Shown in pieces: positions 8,298 to 16,105 of a DNA stretch of 64,000 nucleotides (its first letter is position 1; every line of letters begins with the position of its first letter). This DNA comes from Paeniglutamicibacter terrestris (GTDB lineage Bacteria > Actinomycetota > Actinomycetes > Actinomycetales > Micrococcaceae): contig NZ_JAAWVT010000001.1 of the NCBI RefSeq assembly GCF_012271785.1, forward strand, positions 186,001 through 250,000, in the 5' to 3' direction. The notes under the pieces were generated by a model. It was not told the origin of the DNA. It saw nothing but the letters and a program-made list of their open reading frames with translations, and searched no databases. The position numbers and the translations under genes are program-made.

Positions 8298-8921
8298 CTA
8301 GAGGATCGGCTCGGTGGCTGCCCTGCGGCTGGACAGCGCTCCCAGTGCACCGGTCTTGGCCAGTGCACGGGTACCGAAGAAGGAGAGCAGTCCGGCGATG
8401 ATGACACCGGAAATGGTCATGAATACCACGTAGATCACCAGCATGTTGGTGGTGTATTCGGGGAACCAACGGAAAATGAAGGCGTCATTGATGCCGCCGA
8501 ATAATCCGGTGGCGGCCCCGGCCAGCAGGGCAACGGGCAGGTTGTAGCGGCGGTAGCGGAACGCGGCGAAGACCGCTTCGGCGCCCAATCCCTGAATCAG
8601 TCCGGAGACCAGCACGGTCCAGGAGTATTCGGAGCCCAGTAGGGCCGAGACCAAGGCTGCGACCATTTCGCAGAAGAGCGCGGCGCCGGGCTTGCGAATG
8701 ATCAGTGCGCCGAGGACCGCGGGAAATAGCCACATTCCGGACAGCAGTGCCGAGGACGGCGGGAAGGCCAAAAAGAGTACATCTAGCAGATGGTGCCCGG
8801 TGTTCCAGGCCCAGAAGATGACGCCGGATGAAACGGCGATCACTGCGGCAATAACAATGTCAACCACTCGCCAGGTTGCTGGCGCCGAAGATTGCCCGGT
8901 GGGTTGGTGGGTGGTGCTCAT
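8298..8921 (-). CDS. ykoE: YkoE-type substrate-binding membrane component of a thiamin/HMP ECF transporter
   Basis: 207 residues from the ATG at 8921, which follows AAGGAGG with good spacing (the frame extends to 8945 but that start would lie inside the ribosome binding site). The protein has about five to six hydrophobic helices and typical YkoE segments: an early FWAWN motif and a later LIQGLGAE segment. It captures the ligand and docks on the ATPase/T-component encoded by the next gene. Translation is expected to be shut off by thiamin pyrophosphate through the upstream riboswitch. No YkoF-like thiamin-binding protein is encoded nearby. Confidence 0.92.
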   Translation of the reverse strand: MSTTHQPTGQSSAPATWRVVDIVIAAVIAVSSGVIFWAWNTGHHLLDVLFLAFPPSSALLSGMWLFPAVLGALIIRKPGAALFCEMVAALVSALLGSEYSWTVLVSGLIQGLGAEAVFAAFRYRRYNLPVALLAGAATGLFGGINDAFIFRWFPEYTTNMLVIYVVFMTISGVIIAGLLSFFGTRALAKTGALGALSSRRAATEPIL

Positions 8922-8930
8922 GGTGATGAT

Positions 8931-8950
8931 CCTCCTTGGATACAAGGAGG
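8931..8950 (-). promoter_or_regulatory. Hairpin covering the ykoE ribosome binding site
   Basis: On the minus strand CCTCCTTG (8950-8943), a four-base loop and CAAGGAGG (8938-8931) form a perfect 8-bp hairpin. The 3' arm contains the AAGGAGG Shine-Dalgarno element, nine bases before the ykoE ATG. When this hairpin forms, ribosomes cannot bind, so it is the likely OFF structure of the TPP riboswitch, acting on translation. Confidence 0.8.
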
Positions 8951-8982
8951 GGAGGGAAAACCGTTACTGGCACCCCTGAGAA

Positions 8983-9087
8983 CTCGACTTCCTTCGCCGG
9001 TACTAGCCGGAGCAGGTTCGAGGGTCTGCGACTATTCGCACTCTCAGCGCCTACAGCGAATAACTTCGCTGCGACGCTCCCCTGTCG
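8983..9087 (-). promoter_or_regulatory. TPP riboswitch (thi box) aptamer
   Basis: Read on the minus strand, the segment has the conserved TPP aptamer parts in order: a P1 strand CGAC (9087-9084), GGGGAGCG, the CTGAGA box (9046-9041), the second arm with ACCCTCGAACCTG and CCGGCTAGTACCGG, GCGAAGGAAGTCG, and the closing P1 strand GTCG (8988-8985). The optional P3 region is short. It precedes ykoE and ykoDC and would bind thiamin pyrophosphate to reduce their expression. Confidence 0.95.
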
Positions 9088-9164
9088 TGATGGTTTCAGT
9101 TGTTCGATGCTACCTCACGATAGGCTGGGGAAGGTAAAATTTTCGCCAGACGTCGGGAGAGCCC

Positions 9165-9419
9165 ATGAACAGCTTAATGAAACTAATCGGTCCGGCCATT
9201 TCTCTTGCCGCAGGCTTCCTTGGAGGAAAGCTCGTTGACAAGGCATGGATGGGTTTCACCGGTCAGCAGCCGCCCAAACGCGGCAACAAGGAAGCCCAGG
9301 CCGAGGCCAGTATGCGTCAAATCATCGGCTTCGCAGTTCTTTCGGCCATCACCGCTGCCCTCATTCAGGTGTTCACCGACCGCGGCACCCAGAAGGCCAT
9401 CGCTCGCTTCACCAAGTAG
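9165..9419 (+). CDS. DUF4235 small membrane protein
   Basis: 84 residues with a good ribosome binding site (GGGAGA about five bases before the ATG). The N-terminus GPAISLAAGFLGGKLVDKAW and the C-terminal segment IIGFAVLSAITAALIQVF are two hydrophobic stretches, with a polar, charged middle (KRGNKEAQAE) and a basic end. This is the layout of DUF4235 proteins, which are widespread in Actinobacteria and have no known function. It lies alone between the ykoE promoter region and a strong terminator. Possible -10 boxes are TAGGCT (9121-9126) and TAAAAT (9135-9140). Confidence 0.82.
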   Translation: MNSLMKLIGPAISLAAGFLGGKLVDKAWMGFTGQQPPKRGNKEAQAEASMRQIIGFAVLSAITAALIQVFTDRGTQKAIARFTK

Positions 9420-9454
9420 TCTCCTGCCGGCGGCGGCCTTCGCCCCGCTGATAT

Positions 9455-9494
9455 AGCGAAGGGGACAAGAACTCGCGTTCTTGTCCCCTTCGCT
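9455..9494. terminator. Strong bidirectional terminator, 18-bp perfect stem
   Basis: AGCGAAGGGGACAAGAAC (9455-9472) and its exact complement (9477-9494) enclose a TCGC loop. It separates the DUF4235 gene (+) from mrpG (-) and can end both transcripts. There is no long T run, as is usual for actinobacterial terminators. Confidence 0.82.
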
Positions 9495-9512
9495 GTCTCT
9501 GGCGGAGTCTTT

Positions 9513-9920
9513 TTAATCGATAAAGTCCGTGCGGTCCGTCGAGGGCTTGGTCACGTTCTCGTGGTCCTCGCGCTCCCCCGCTGCGGCCACCACCGCGGCC
9601 AATTCATCGGTGACGAGAGTTTCACGCTTCAGGTGACGCGTGCGATAGCCCGCCCGACCCACCATGTGCGCGGAGATGGGCGCGGTGAGCAGCTGCAACA
9701 ACCAGGCCAAGATGAGCACCGGCACTACGGACCAGGAGCGCAGCTCCAGGGCCAGGGCACTGAGCAGCAGTAACAGGCCCAGCACCTGCGGCTTGGTGGC
9801 CGCATGCAGGCGCGAGAGCAGGTCCGGGAAGCGGAGCATGCCAATCCCCGCGGCCAGGGACATCATGCAGCCCAGAATCATAAAGGTCCCGGCAATAACG
9901 TCAATGATGGTGTCCCACAT
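9513..9920 (-). CDS. mrpG: Mrp cation/proton antiporter subunit G
   Basis: 135 residues, the last gene of the Mrp operon. The first 90 residues hold three hydrophobic helices with the MrpG pattern (GCMMSLAAGIGMLRFPDLLSRLHAATKPQ); the RFPD..RLHA..K stretch is diagnostic. The tail beyond residue 100 is polar and charged. Its ATG shares one base with the mrpF stop (TGATG), so translation is probably coupled. In the Mrp complex, small subunits such as G hold the two large proton-translocating subunits together at the cytoplasmic membrane. Confidence 0.92.
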   Translation of the reverse strand: MWDTIIDVIAGTFMILGCMMSLAAGIGMLRFPDLLSRLHAATKPQVLGLLLLLSALALELRSWSVVPVLILAWLLQLLTAPISAHMVGRAGYRTRHLKRETLVTDELAAVVAAAGEREDHENVTKPSTDRTDFID

Positions 9921-10183
9921 CAGGCGTTCCTCCGATCCGTCACAAAGCGCGAGACCGTCACCGAGCCGACAAAGCCGACGATCGCGGCCAGCAACACGAA
10001 GATCAGATTGTCGATGTGCCGATTCACCGTCATCTCAATGCAGAGCGCCGCGGAGACGATGAGCAGCAAAACGTCGGTAGCGATGACACGTTCCAGAATC
10101 GATGGCCCCTTGGCGAGCCGAATGATGGCCAAGGCTCCGGCAATCGAGAGCATCACGCCGCAAATCCACAAGACAATGTGCAT
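9920..10183 (-). CDS. mrpF: Mrp cation/proton antiporter subunit F
   Basis: 87 residues with three membrane helices. The family segment is ARLAKGPSILERVIATD: R-x-x-x-G-P-x-x-x-x-R-V-x-A-x-D is conserved in MrpF. It begins five bases after the mrpE stop and overlaps the mrpG start by one base. It is a structural subunit of the Mrp Na+(Li+,K+)/H+ antiporter, needed for pH and salt homeostasis. Confidence 0.92.
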   Translation of the reverse strand: MHIVLWICGVMLSIAGALAIIRLAKGPSILERVIATDVLLLIVSAALCIEMTVNRHIDNLIFVLLAAIVGFVGSVTVSRFVTDRRNA

Positions 10184-10188
10184 GATTC

Positions 10189-10794
10189 TTATCCCTCTTC
10201 CTTGCTAACGGAGGACTTCTCGGTCGCTAGGGCAGCAAGTTCTTCTTTGGTTCCCATGATGCGAATTAACCGTTCCTCGATCTTCAGCACCGCGGCCCTG
10301 GCCTTTTCCGCGTCCTGCGTGCTGTTCACGTTCAACACGTGCAGGTACAAGGTGGAGGTTCGTCGGTCCACCTCCACAATGTAGGAGCCGGGCACCAGCG
10401 TCAGCACGTGACCGACAAAGGTGACCAGGAGGTCAGATTCGGTGCGCAATTCCACCGCAACAACGGCACTGGTGGTGCGCGGACCACGGAAGATCGCCAG
10501 GTACATGACCTCAAAACTGGCGCGGACCACGTCCCATAGGAAGATACCGATGAACCCGATGGCACGCAAAATATTAAAACGCCCGGAGAGGATGACCGGC
10601 GGTAATCTAAAGACCCGCACCAGCAGCAGCGAAATCAGCAGCCCAAAGACCAGGTTGCCGGGAGCGAAGTCCTGCCAGAGGGCACCCCAGACCAGCATCA
10701 TCCCCACGAGCAGCGGAAGTTCCTGGCGCAGCGTGGCATGCTGCGGTGTTCCCTGCTCATCCTTGGCGTCGTTTAGTCGTTGATCCTGACTCAT
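10189..10794 (-). CDS. mrpE: Mrp cation/proton antiporter subunit E
   Basis: 201 residues. A variable polar N-terminus (about 25 residues) precedes two hydrophobic segments (LLVGMMLVWGALWQDF and GNLVFGLLISLLLVRVF), then the MrpE-type region with VVAVELRTESDLLVTF and the LTLVPGSYIVEVD motif, typical of MnhE/MrpE. The start codon overlaps the mrpD stop (ATGA). The protein ends in a charged tail slightly longer than in Bacillus MrpE. It forms part of the membrane antiporter complex. Confidence 0.92.
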   Translation of the reverse strand: MSQDQRLNDAKDEQGTPQHATLRQELPLLVGMMLVWGALWQDFAPGNLVFGLLISLLLVRVFRLPPVILSGRFNILRAIGFIGIFLWDVVRASFEVMYLAIFRGPRTTSAVVAVELRTESDLLVTFVGHVLTLVPGSYIVEVDRRTSTLYLHVLNVNSTQDAEKARAAVLKIEERLIRIMGTKEELAALATEKSSVSKEEG

Positions 10795-12419
10795 GGCGAA
10801 TTCCCCTCGGTACTACCCAGCACCGCTTCGATGTAGTGTCCCGGATTCAGCAATTGCTCCGCTGCCCTGTCACTGAAGTCAAAGAGCGGGCCGGCGAACA
10901 CCGTCAGGGCCACACCCACCAACACCAGTGCCCCGGTCATGGCCAGCATGCCTTTGGGCAGCAACGCCGAATCCCCGCGGTCCGAGTATTTGCTCCCGGG
11001 CTCATCGGCCACGATGTCGTAGGTGGCCCCGCGCTTCGCCCCGACGCCAACGAGCAACAGCGGATCCGGATCCACCGCGTCTTCTGCCTTACGCCAGAAC
11101 GCCCTGTTCCAGATGCGCGCGATGGTCAGCAACGTGAGCAGCGAGGTCAGCAACGAGACCGCTATCAGGACCCAGGCCAGCGGGGTCCCCATCTCGGCAC
11201 CACCTTGCACCAGCCCCAGCTTGCCCAGGAACCCGGAGAACGGCGGAATGCCGCCGAGGTTGATGGCGGGGATGAAGAAGAGCATGCCCAGTAGCGGGGA
11301 GAGTTTGGCCAGCGAGCCAAGCCGATCGATGTTGGAGGTTCCTGCCCGGCGTTCAATCAGCCCGGCGACCAGGAAGAGCGATGTCTGTACCACGATGTGG
11401 TGCGCCACGTAGTAGACGGTGGCTCCCATGGCCAGCTGGTTACCCACCGCCACCCCGAAGATCAGGAAACCGATGTGGCTGGTCAGGGTGAAGGAGAGCA
11501 TACGTTTGATATCCGTCTGCGCCACGGCACCCAGGATCCCCACCAGCATGGTCAACCCGGCCACCACCAACAGGGCGGTGGAGAATTTGTTCCCCGGGAA
11601 CAACAGGGTCTCGGTGCGAATGATGGCGTACACCCCGACCTTGGTCAGCAACCCGGCAAAAACGGCCGTCACCGGGGCCGGAGCCGTCGGGTAGGAGTCT
11701 GGGAGCCAGAAGGACAGCGGGAAGACAGCTGCCTTGATCCCGAAGGCGACCAGCAGCATCACGTGCAAGACCGTCTGGGTGCCGGGGGCAATTTCTGCCA
11801 ATTTCAGCGACAGATCGGCCATGTTCACGGTGCCGGTGGCGGCATAGATCATGCCAATGGAGATCAAGAACAGCATCGAGGAAAGCACCGAAACCACCAC
11901 GTAGGTGGTCCCGGCCCGGATTCTGGCCACGGTGCCGCCCAGGGTCAGCAGCACATAGGATGCGGTGAGCAGAATTTCGAAGCCCACGTAGAGGTTAAAC
12001 AGATCCCCGGCCAGGAAGGCGTTTGATACGCCCGCCACCAGAATCAGGTAGGCGGGATGGAAGATGGACACCGGCCCATCTTCGTCCCCATCGGCCATGC
12101 CCTGACTGGTGGCGTAGAGCAGCACCGCCAGGCAGACCACGGAGGAGACCACCAGCATGAAGGCGGAGAATCCATCAACAACCATCGAGATGCCGAAGGG
12201 TGGTGCCCAGCCGCCGAGCGTGACGGCGTAGGTGCCGCCGCCCCAGACCGTGGCCAGCATCCAGATTTCCAGGCATAGGGTGATGACCAAAACGCTGATG
12301 GTTACGGTGATCTGGGTGCGGCGCTTGCGGCGCATGATGAAGGCCAGTGCCGCACCAAAAATCGGCAGGGCAACGGCCAACGGGGCAAAGGACACGGCCG
12401 AAAGCGGTGCATCGATCAT
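10791..12419 (-). CDS. mrpD: Mrp cation/proton antiporter subunit D
   Basis: 542 residues, one of the two large subunits related to complex I NuoM/NuoN. About 14 hydrophobic helices are seen. The conserved proton-path region includes GDLFNLYVGFEILL (with the key glutamate), the lysine in KAAVFPLSFWLPDSYP, and APAPVTAVFAGLLTKVGVYA. Its ATG overlaps the mrpC stop and its stop overlaps the mrpE start, so four adjacent cistrons are translationally coupled. The C-terminal 60 residues after the last transporter helices are longer and more polar than usual, with one final hydrophobic segment. Confidence 0.95.
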   Translation of the reverse strand: MIDAPLSAVSFAPLAVALPIFGAALAFIMRRKRRTQITVTISVLVITLCLEIWMLATVWGGGTYAVTLGGWAPPFGISMVVDGFSAFMLVVSSVVCLAVLLYATSQGMADGDEDGPVSIFHPAYLILVAGVSNAFLAGDLFNLYVGFEILLTASYVLLTLGGTVARIRAGTTYVVVSVLSSMLFLISIGMIYAATGTVNMADLSLKLAEIAPGTQTVLHVMLLVAFGIKAAVFPLSFWLPDSYPTAPAPVTAVFAGLLTKVGVYAIIRTETLLFPGNKFSTALLVVAGLTMLVGILGAVAQTDIKRMLSFTLTSHIGFLIFGVAVGNQLAMGATVYYVAHHIVVQTSLFLVAGLIERRAGTSNIDRLGSLAKLSPLLGMLFFIPAINLGGIPPFSGFLGKLGLVQGGAEMGTPLAWVLIAVSLLTSLLTLLTIARIWNRAFWRKAEDAVDPDPLLLVGVGAKRGATYDIVADEPGSKYSDRGDSALLPKGMLAMTGALVLVGVALTVFAGPLFDFSDRAAEQLLNPGHYIEAVLGSTEGNSP

Positions 12420-12877
12420 GCGCGTGGCCCCGTTTCTTGGATCGTGTCGGGTTGGATTTCGTCCCCATCAAATTCGGTGGTGTCTTCGGGGACCGGTGAG
12501 TCTTCCTCGAAGTCGAAGGTTGACTGCTGCGAGACACGAAGATCCTCGTCATCATCCGCCACAACGTCGGCCCGGGAGATGGCCCAGGAACGGTAGATCA
12601 TCCCCAGCATGAAGGCGGTGACGGCGAACGTGATCACAATGGCGGTGAGGATCAATGCTTGCGGTAGCGGATCCGAGTATTCCTCGGCCCCCAAGTCCGC
12701 CTCATAAAGTGGAGCCTCTCCGCGGCGACCGCCGGAGGCCAGGATCAACAGGTTTACCCCGTTGCCGAGCACCACAATGCCCAACAAGACCCGGGTCAGG
12801 GAGCGTTCGAGTAAGAGATAGATGCCCACCGCAAAGAGCACACCCATCACGATCAACAAGGTGACGTTGGTACTCAT
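12416..12877 (-). CDS. mrpC: Mrp cation/proton antiporter subunit C
   Basis: 153 residues, homologous to NuoK. Three membrane helices lie in the first 110 residues, with the family stretch LLERSLTRVLLGIVVLGNGVNLL and DPLPQALILTAIVITFAVTAF. The last 45 residues are acidic (ADVVADDDEDLRV and FEEDSPVPEDTTEFDGDEI), an extension absent from Bacillus MrpC, presumably on the cytoplasmic side. Start and stop codons overlap with mrpA and mrpD. Confidence 0.94.
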   Translation of the reverse strand: MSTNVTLLIVMGVLFAVGIYLLLERSLTRVLLGIVVLGNGVNLLILASGGRRGEAPLYEADLGAEEYSDPLPQALILTAIVITFAVTAFMLGMIYRSWAISRADVVADDDEDLRVSQQSTFDFEEDSPVPEDTTEFDGDEIQPDTIQETGPRA

Positions 12878-15861
12878 CGACCAACCCCCGTTTCTGCGTC
12901 GGAAACTAGGTCATGGGTATCGGTAGGGCTGCGGCCCTCCGAGCGTTCATCAATTTCCGAGCCCAAGGAGCGCAGCACATCGATGACCAACCCGACCACC
13001 ACCAGGTACACCCCGATGTCGAAGATGGTGGAGGTGACAAACTTGTGATCCCCGAAGAGCGGCCAGCTGAATTCGATGGCAGCGGAAGTGAAGATCTGCG
13101 CACCGAAGAACAGTGGCGCCACGGCGCTGGCCGCTGCCAATGCTAGGCCGGAGCCCATCAGCGTTCCGGGGCTGACCGGGATGGCCTCGGCCAATTCCAC
13201 GCGTCCCCCGGCCAGATACCGGATGGCCAGCGCCAGGCCGGCCAACAGTCCACCGGCAAAACCACCACCGGGAGTGTTGTGCCCGGCCAACAGCAGATAG
13301 ACCGAGGCCAGCAAGATGGTGTGGAAGAGCAGCCGGGTCACCACCTCAAAGGTGATGGAACGTCGTTCCGGAGCCAGGGTATGCCCGGCGACCAGCCACG
13401 AGTCCTTACTGGAGATCGCAAAATTCTTGGCCACCGCCATGCCCGAGCGGCTGTGGCTTGCTCCGCCAATGGCCTCCGAGCCGTGGTCAACCGAGCCACG
13501 CGGTACTAAGGCGGCATTAAGGGTTTTGTCCCCGCGTCCGCGGACAAAGATCAGTGATGCCACACCCGTGGCGGCTGCCGCCAACACGGTGATTTCACCG
13601 AAGGTGTCCCAGGCGCGCATATCCACCAGGGTGACGTTCACGATGTTCTTGCCAGCTCCCCCGGTGTAGGCCAATTCCGGGTAAGCCAGGGAAATCGGAT
13701 CGGCGATGCGCGAGGCCATCGACGTGGCGGCAATGTAAATCATCGACGCTCCGAAGCCGATCCCGATGAGGGCTCGAACCAACCGGTGCCCGGTGGGGTT
13801 TTTGCTCCAGAGTTCTACCGGCAAGGCACGCAGCGCCAGAACAAAGGCGACCAGCACAATGGTTTCCACCAAGAGTTGGGTGACAGCCAGATCGGGGGCG
13901 CCTTGGAGGGCGAAGATTGCTGCCATGCCGTAACCACTGACCGAGACCATCAGCACGGCCAAGAATCGACGGTTGGCCTGCAGGGCGCCGAGGGCACCGA
14001 GAATCATGATGCAGCCGATGACCAGCTGGGCCGGGGTATCAAAGGCGATCAGGTTTCCCGGCGCCGGGGTCTGGAGCCACAAAGAGACAACGGTTGGAAG
14101 TACCAGTGCCGTCATCAGGATTACCACGAGGTAGAACGAGAGCGAACCACGCTGGGTTCGTCCGGTGAGCCAAATCGCCAGGTTATCCACGCCGGTGATG
14201 ATGAGTTTGTAGTCACGCTCGGCATCAAAGTAAGCAGGCACCATCGCTTGGACCTTGGAGATCCGCTTGCGTGCCACAAAGATCACGACACCGGCGCTCA
14301 TACTCACCAGGCTCAGTCCCAGCGCCGGGGTGAATCCGTGCCAGATGGCCAGGTGGATGGGGTGATCGGCGGCGGGGAATAGCCCCACATAGGGGGTGAT
14401 GGCCGCCTCAAGGCTGCCCGGGACCCAGGCAAAGACTACGGTAGCCAGAGTGAGTACCAGCAAGGGGGCCAGGAAAAGCCACGGCACCTTAGGGAACGGA
14501 GTGGGTTTCATGCCGGCCTTACGTGCGAAGCCGCCCCAGAGGAAGCGTGCAGCGTAGGCGAAGGTCATCGCTGAACCGAGCATCACGCCCAGCAGCAACA
14601 CCATGCCGGGAGCACCGTTGCTGCTGGCATGTTCAAGCAGCGACTCGTAGACGGCTTCCTTGGCCACAAAACCGAAAAGTGGCGGTACGCCGGCCATGGA
14701 CGCCGCGGCAATGACTGCTACAACAAAAAGCACCGGTGAGGAAGAGCGTAAGCCCGAAAGTTGACGAATATCGCGGGTACCCGACTTATGGTCAATGATT
14801 CCCACGATCAAGAAGAGCGTTGCTTTGAAGAATCCGTGGGCCAACATCATGGCCAGCCCGGCCATGGCGGCGTTGGGGGTTCCGATGCCTAGGATCAAGA
14901 CCAGGAAACCCAATTGGGACACCGTGCCGTAGGCCAAAACCAATTTGAGGTCGTTTTGCTTCAGCGCTCGCCAACCACCGATAAGCATGGTGGCCAATCC
15001 GAGCCAGAGCAGCACCGGCTGCCAAAACGCTGTTTCGTGGAATCCCGGTGCGAATCTGGCAATCAGGTAAATTCCGGCCTTGACCATCGCTGCGGCATGC
15101 AGGTAGGCGGAGACCGGGGTGGGTGCCGCCATGGCGCCCGGAAGCCAGAAATGGAACGGGATCAGCGCCGATTTGGAAATGGCACCCACCAACATCAAGA
15201 CGATGGCCACGTCGATGTAGGTACCCATCCTCGTGAGTTCCGGCGCCAGTGCCAAAACCTCGGAGATGCGATAAGTACCGGCGGCGGTGCCGAGCATGAT
15301 CAGCCCGGCCAACATTGTTAAACCGCCGAAGGTGGTGACCATCAGGGCCGTAAGCGCGGAACGTCGTGCGCCCATTCGTGTGCGGTTGAAGCCGATCAAA
15401 AGGAACGAAAGAATGGTGGTCAATTCCCAGAAGATGAACATCAGGATCATGTCATCGGCGGTCACCAGACCGAACATGGAGGCCGCGAAGGCGAGTAATT
15501 GCGCACCAAATGCTCCGGTGTGCGGATCTTCGTTCTTGAAGTAGCGGGCGCAGTAGAACAGCACCAGGGCGCCGACTCCGAGAACCAGCAGGCACAACAC
15601 CGCGGCGAGCGCGTCCATCCGGAAATCAAGGTGCACACCCAGAGACGGGAGCCAGTTGAACATCTGAACCGGCGGAGCATTGGGTGAACCGCTGGCAGCA
15701 CCCTGATCGGCCTCGATGAAACTCGAGAAATTAGCTAAAAGCCAGACGAAGGCCAAAGCGGGAACCGCAGCCAAAACGTAGAACGTTGAACGGCCGAGCA
15801 TCCGGAATAGAAATGGAGCAATTCCCGCAACAGCGAAAAGCGCAATCAGGACAAGGAGCAC
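12874..15861 (-). CDS. mrpA: Mrp cation/proton antiporter subunit A fused to a B-like domain
   Basis: About 995 residues from a GTG at 15861 with GGAG five bases upstream; the frame is open to 15984 but that part is polar and unlike the family. The NuoL-like part has the conserved HAAAMVKAGIYLIAR and SKSALIPFHFWLPGAM stretches; ADDMILMFIFWELTTILSFLL carries the conserved glutamate. After about residue 640 come an MbhD/DUF4040-like region (APDLAVTQLLVETI) and an MnhB-like end (GHNTPGGGFAGGL), so A and B are one chain, as in other actinobacteria. It is the first gene of the operon. The complex exchanges Na+ or K+ for protons at the cell membrane. Confidence 0.95.
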   Translation of the reverse strand: MLLVLIALFAVAGIAPFLFRMLGRSTFYVLAAVPALAFVWLLANFSSFIEADQGAASGSPNAPPVQMFNWLPSLGVHLDFRMDALAAVLCLLVLGVGALVLFYCARYFKNEDPHTGAFGAQLLAFAASMFGLVTADDMILMFIFWELTTILSFLLIGFNRTRMGARRSALTALMVTTFGGLTMLAGLIMLGTAAGTYRISEVLALAPELTRMGTYIDVAIVLMLVGAISKSALIPFHFWLPGAMAAPTPVSAYLHAAAMVKAGIYLIARFAPGFHETAFWQPVLLWLGLATMLIGGWRALKQNDLKLVLAYGTVSQLGFLVLILGIGTPNAAMAGLAMMLAHGFFKATLFLIVGIIDHKSGTRDIRQLSGLRSSSPVLFVVAVIAAASMAGVPPLFGFVAKEAVYESLLEHASSNGAPGMVLLLGVMLGSAMTFAYAARFLWGGFARKAGMKPTPFPKVPWLFLAPLLVLTLATVVFAWVPGSLEAAITPYVGLFPAADHPIHLAIWHGFTPALGLSLVSMSAGVVIFVARKRISKVQAMVPAYFDAERDYKLIITGVDNLAIWLTGRTQRGSLSFYLVVILMTALVLPTVVSLWLQTPAPGNLIAFDTPAQLVIGCIMILGALGALQANRRFLAVLMVSVSGYGMAAIFALQGAPDLAVTQLLVETIVLVAFVLALRALPVELWSKNPTGHRLVRALIGIGFGASMIYIAATSMASRIADPISLAYPELAYTGGAGKNIVNVTLVDMRAWDTFGEITVLAAAATGVASLIFVRGRGDKTLNAALVPRGSVDHGSEAIGGASHSRSGMAVAKNFAISSKDSWLVAGHTLAPERRSITFEVVTRLLFHTILLASVYLLLAGHNTPGGGFAGGLLAGLALAIRYLAGGRVELAEAIPVSPGTLMGSGLALAAASAVAPLFFGAQIFTSAAIEFSWPLFGDHKFVTSTIFDIGVYLVVVGLVIDVLRSLGSEIDERSEGRSPTDTHDLVSDAETGVGR

Positions 15862-16105
15862 ACGATCTCCTATGTTCGATAGGCCAGCGTACTGGCAATA
15901 AACGGTCAAAAAGACAGCTCTCAGCTTATCAGCCGCGTGCCGCCGCAAATGGGTAAAACACCCTGTTGTACCGGCCGTATTCAAGGGAATAATGCTGGAA
16001 GCCAGTTTGTTAATGCCGGGGTATTTGAATGAAATGTGCCCGGTGCTGTAGCGCCCAAAGCGTGGTTAACACCACTAGTTATTCCAATGCGGCTACGATT
16101 CACCC
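15862..16105. other. Divergent intergenic region between mrpA and the MFS gene
   Basis: This region must hold the promoter of the Mrp operon (leftward) and that of the MFS gene (rightward). On the plus strand TACGAT (16094-16099) lies six bases before the MFS ATG, so that mRNA is probably leaderless. GTGGT and ACCAC arms (16062-16075) form a short dyad that could be a regulator site. The mrpA promoter is not clear; TTGACC on the minus strand has no well-spaced -10. Confidence 0.4.

Noticed and set aside
8008-8407. Start of YkoDC at 8407
   Set aside because: It would overlap ykoE by more than 100 bases; the ATG at 8281 has a GGAG site and a 16-base gap.
11397-15321. Long plus-strand frames inside the Mrp operon
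   Set aside because: They are His/Gly/Gln-rich shadows of the minus-strand genes, with no family features.
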